Shown here: positions 61,797 through 64,000 of the stretch, one piece after another
Position numbering within the stretch: position 1 is the stretch's first letter
How the letters are laid out: every line of letters starts with the position of its first letter
Source of the DNA: Gavia stellata
Lineage: Eukaryota > Chordata > Aves > Gaviiformes > Gaviidae
NCBI RefSeq assembly: GCF_030936135.1
Contig: NC_082637.1
Coordinates: 4,539,001-4,603,000, forward strand
Direction: 5' to 3'
Length of the DNA: 64,000 nucleotides
Notes under the pieces: model-generated
The model's database searches: none
Told to the model about the DNA's origin: nothing
What the model saw: the letters and a program-made list of their open reading frames with translations, nothing else
Program-made: the position numbers and the translations under genes

Positions 61797-61833
61797 ATTT
61801 TACCCAGCAGAGCTTCAGTGGCTTTTGAGAAGG

Positions 61834-61964
61834 ATGGGATACACTGACCCTTCATCAAGCAGGGATTTGCTGGGAAACAGAACTTTGTTCTTCATATTTA
61901 TCTGCGCCTTTGCCGTGGTCACCTTGCTGCAGCAGATCCTTTATGGGAGAAACTATCTCAAAAG
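61834..61964 (+). CDS. ST8SIA5: ST8SIA5 first coding exon
   Basis: ST8SIA5 is alpha-2,8-sialyltransferase V (SIAT8E), a type II Golgi enzyme that adds sialic acid to gangliosides (making GT3, GD1c, GT1a and GQ1b types), mainly in brain. The exon codes for MGYTDPSSSRDLLGNRT, then the signal-anchor membrane helix LFFIFICAFAVVTLLQQILY at about residues 18-37, then GRNYLKR. It ends in phase 2 at donor GTAAGG (61965). The start ATG has a favourable context (GAAGGATGG) and matches the family's N-terminus. Sialylmotifs L, S, III and VS lie in later exons outside the window. The + orientation downstream of PIAS2 matches human synteny. Confidence 0.95.
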
Positions 61965-64000
61965 GTAAGGGGGGATTTGAGGGAATAGGAAAAGTTGTTT
62001 GATCGGACTGAATGGAGACAGAGATCCAGCCATACCATTATGCAGGTTCAAACCACTTCTCGGTGTTGTGTAGACAATATTAATAACTTGTCAATCTGGG
62101 AAGGTGCATCTGGCATCTGTAATGTCTGTTAGATTATTAATAAAGGAGAATGTTAGGCAGAATATAATGATTTGTGTGTTTCTTAGATTGTGTTTTAGTC
62201 CTCAGCTGTTGTAAAAATCTAGGTCTTACTTAACTTTAGCTAGACTGACTTATACCACCTGAGTATTTACCCCTGATCAGACCCTGCCATATAGGCTTTT
62301 CACCTGATGTAAGTTCAAGCTGAAATGGCTTGAGAGGTTGAATTAAGGTAGCATGCTCATTGCCTAAACTTTAGTATTTTTAGAAACAAACATGTGGGTG
62401 AAATTCCTAAAATCAAAGTGGCAATATTAGCGTTCCAAATAACAGAGAATGCACTTTATTTTTTCACTGCTGTATTCTCATGAATTTACTGCTGAGACTG
62501 CTTTGTTGTAGAGCACATTAGTCTTTGATCTGAAAATGGTACTGCTCTTTTTACAGCAAAGACCAGTGGGGATCTTCAAGTGTTTAACCTTGACCCATGC
62601 AGAGTTTATTTTACTTAAATCTAGTTTGAGGTGTTATGGCTTGTATGATTTTAGAAAGGGGAATGCTTCTCTTACATGCTTTGAGGTAAGTGGGTTTCAG
62701 TAGTGTAGGCAGCTGCTGTGGAATTTTTGATGAGAATTTAGCTGTGTTTTGCCAGAAGAGATCAATGGTTTGGTTCTTATCTGGTTTGCAACTCATGTAA
62801 TTGTTTGCCTTATGCCAAGAGCAAGCAAAACGCTGACAAATCAGCAAATGTTTCTCACTGGGGGGGAACAGCAAGCATGATAGTAATGTGTATAGACAGG
62901 AGTGTTTTAGTTTATTCACAGAGCAATTTGTGTGCCTTGCTTAGCAGTGGGGCCTTGGCTGGGGGACTTTGTCTGGTTTTGGGCACCTCATTTCCAGAAA
63001 GACGTGACTCAGTTGGAAGGAGCCAAAGGAAAGCAGCAAGAATGAGCAGGGGTGTAGAAAACGTGTTTGTTTGGCTTGGAGAAAATTGAGGGGGGATATG
63101 ATAACTGTCTTGAAACACCCAAACTATTTCTGCCAAGAGGAAGGCAATAAACACATCCCTGTGAAGACTAATGACATGGCAAGAAGTCAAGGGCTTAAGT
63201 TGCAGCAGGGAAAATTTGGGTTTAATCATGAAGGGAAACTTTTAAAGAATAAGGCTACCTGAGAAGGTATAAAATCTCCATCTTTGGGGGCTTCAGGAAC
63301 CTGTTAGGTAGAAAAGGTAGTACCCAGCTGCCTTAGTGTTGAGAGGATGACTTTATGACCAGTTCAGGTCTCCTCTTATTTTCTCAGTTTCTCCCACTTG
63401 TCCTAAAGGCCTTGTAGCCCTACCAATACTTGCTTTTCTAAGTTGAAATGACTGCAACAGGATTACAGGAATGAAAAATAAATCCAAAGTATAGATTGAA
63501 ATGAAGAATAGCAAAGTAAAGATAAAAAGGTGAGAAGATGCAACTAAAACTCTTTCAGTGAGTGATCTCTGTGGTCAGTCTCTGTCCTGCCTCATGCCCT
63601 GGGAGCCTCTCCTGTCATCCTGGCTGCAGGGTGATGTCCGATTCTCAGGCTTTCTAGGAGAAAGTCTGGTTCTGAGCACTCTGCCATCAAAGGGTCTTAA
63701 GCAAGATGTGCATACATTTTGTCACTTTGACTGGAAAACACTGGGTTTTTTTATTTGTGGTATTTGTTATGTTTTTTTTTTTATTCCAGCTTGTAATTAT
63801 TTGTTTCTATTCCTTTTTTTAATCACATGAAAGAGTCACGCCCCACTCAGTGCAGCGAAAAAGAGGTTTTACTCCTTTCTGCTGAGAAGTGGTAGTTCCC
63901 ATCTTTGATGGAAATAAAAATGCAGGATGTGGTAGTCTCAGGCTGTCAGTTATCAATGATAGAAAGGTGATTTACATAGCAGCCTACATCGTTACCATAA
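61965..64000 (+). other. ST8SIA5: ST8SIA5 intron 1 (5' part)
   Basis: The intron runs off the window. Apart from an ancient CR1-like relic (62965-63320), it is AT-rich sequence with T homopolymers near 63770, and no exon is recognisable. Confidence 0.75.
62965..63320 (+). mobile_element. Ancient CR1/L3-type LINE relic
   Basis: GGTTTTGGGCACCTCATTTC, then GAATGAGCAGGGGTGTAGAA, GGCTTGGAGAAAATTGAGGG, ATATGATAACTGTCTTGAAA and AAAATCTCCATCTTTGGGGG appear in the order seen in old amniote CR1 3' ends, but strongly diverged. The segment coding for the [13 protein letters not shown] motif is still visible as AAATCTCCATCTTTGG. Confidence 0.75.

Larger units (their letters stand above)
60950..61833 (+). 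promoter_or_regulatory. ST8SIA5: Upstream region and likely leader of ST8SIA5
   Basis: This covers the proximal promoter and 5'UTR zone of ST8SIA5. The start site cannot be fixed. I see an inverted CCAAT box (ATTGG, within GCCATTGGCTGC near 61418), an E-box-like CATCTG near 61456, and no CpG island, which fits a tissue-restricted, neural gene. The last 135 bases before the start codon contain two overlapping short upstream ORFs. Confidence 0.5.

Overview
This window looks like a bird genome, probably the Z chromosome. The evidence is a set of CR1 LINE fragments (one carrying reverse-transcriptase sequence), spliced vertebrate exons, and the gene order PIAS2 then ST8SIA5. That order and relative orientation match human 18q21, which corresponds to chicken Z. 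The species cannot be read from the sequence.

Layout. (1) Positions 1-9180, + strand: the last five coding exons of PIAS2 (SUMO E3 ligase PIASx), with a stop at 7268-7270 and a long 3'UTR holding three AATAAA signals. (2) Positions 10909-28788, - strand: a complete 15-exon copy of the translation elongation factor 2 gene (EEF2), with every intron still present, so it is not a processed copy. It is dead. The putative start codon reads ACG, frameshifts lie in exons 4, 7, 10 and 11, in-frame stops lie in exons 9, 12 (two) and 15, exon 14 has lost its acceptor AG, and the G3 and G4 GTPase motifs are changed. (3) Positions about 28370-29520: a CpG island that holds the candidate first exon of the EEF2 copy and could also fire in the + direction. 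(4) Positions about 29.5-61 kb: a gene-poor interval with a 5'-truncated CR1 on the - strand, an older CR1 piece on the + strand, and two likely MIR-type SINE relics. No convincing protein gene was found there. (5) Positions 61834-61964, + strand: first coding exon of ST8SIA5 (alpha-2,8-sialyltransferase V), preceded by a region with short upstream ORFs and followed by intron 1, which contains an ancient CR1 relic.

PIAS2 acts in nuclear SUMO conjugation and ST8SIA5 in Golgi ganglioside synthesis. They share a neighbourhood, not a pathway. The unusual object is the unprocessed EEF2 duplicate between them, whose 15-exon architecture is readable and whose CpG-island promoter survives although the reading frame does not. 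Splice coordinates were set by hand from GT/AG consensus and reading-frame continuity. Homology calls rest on recognition of protein sequence, not on a database search.
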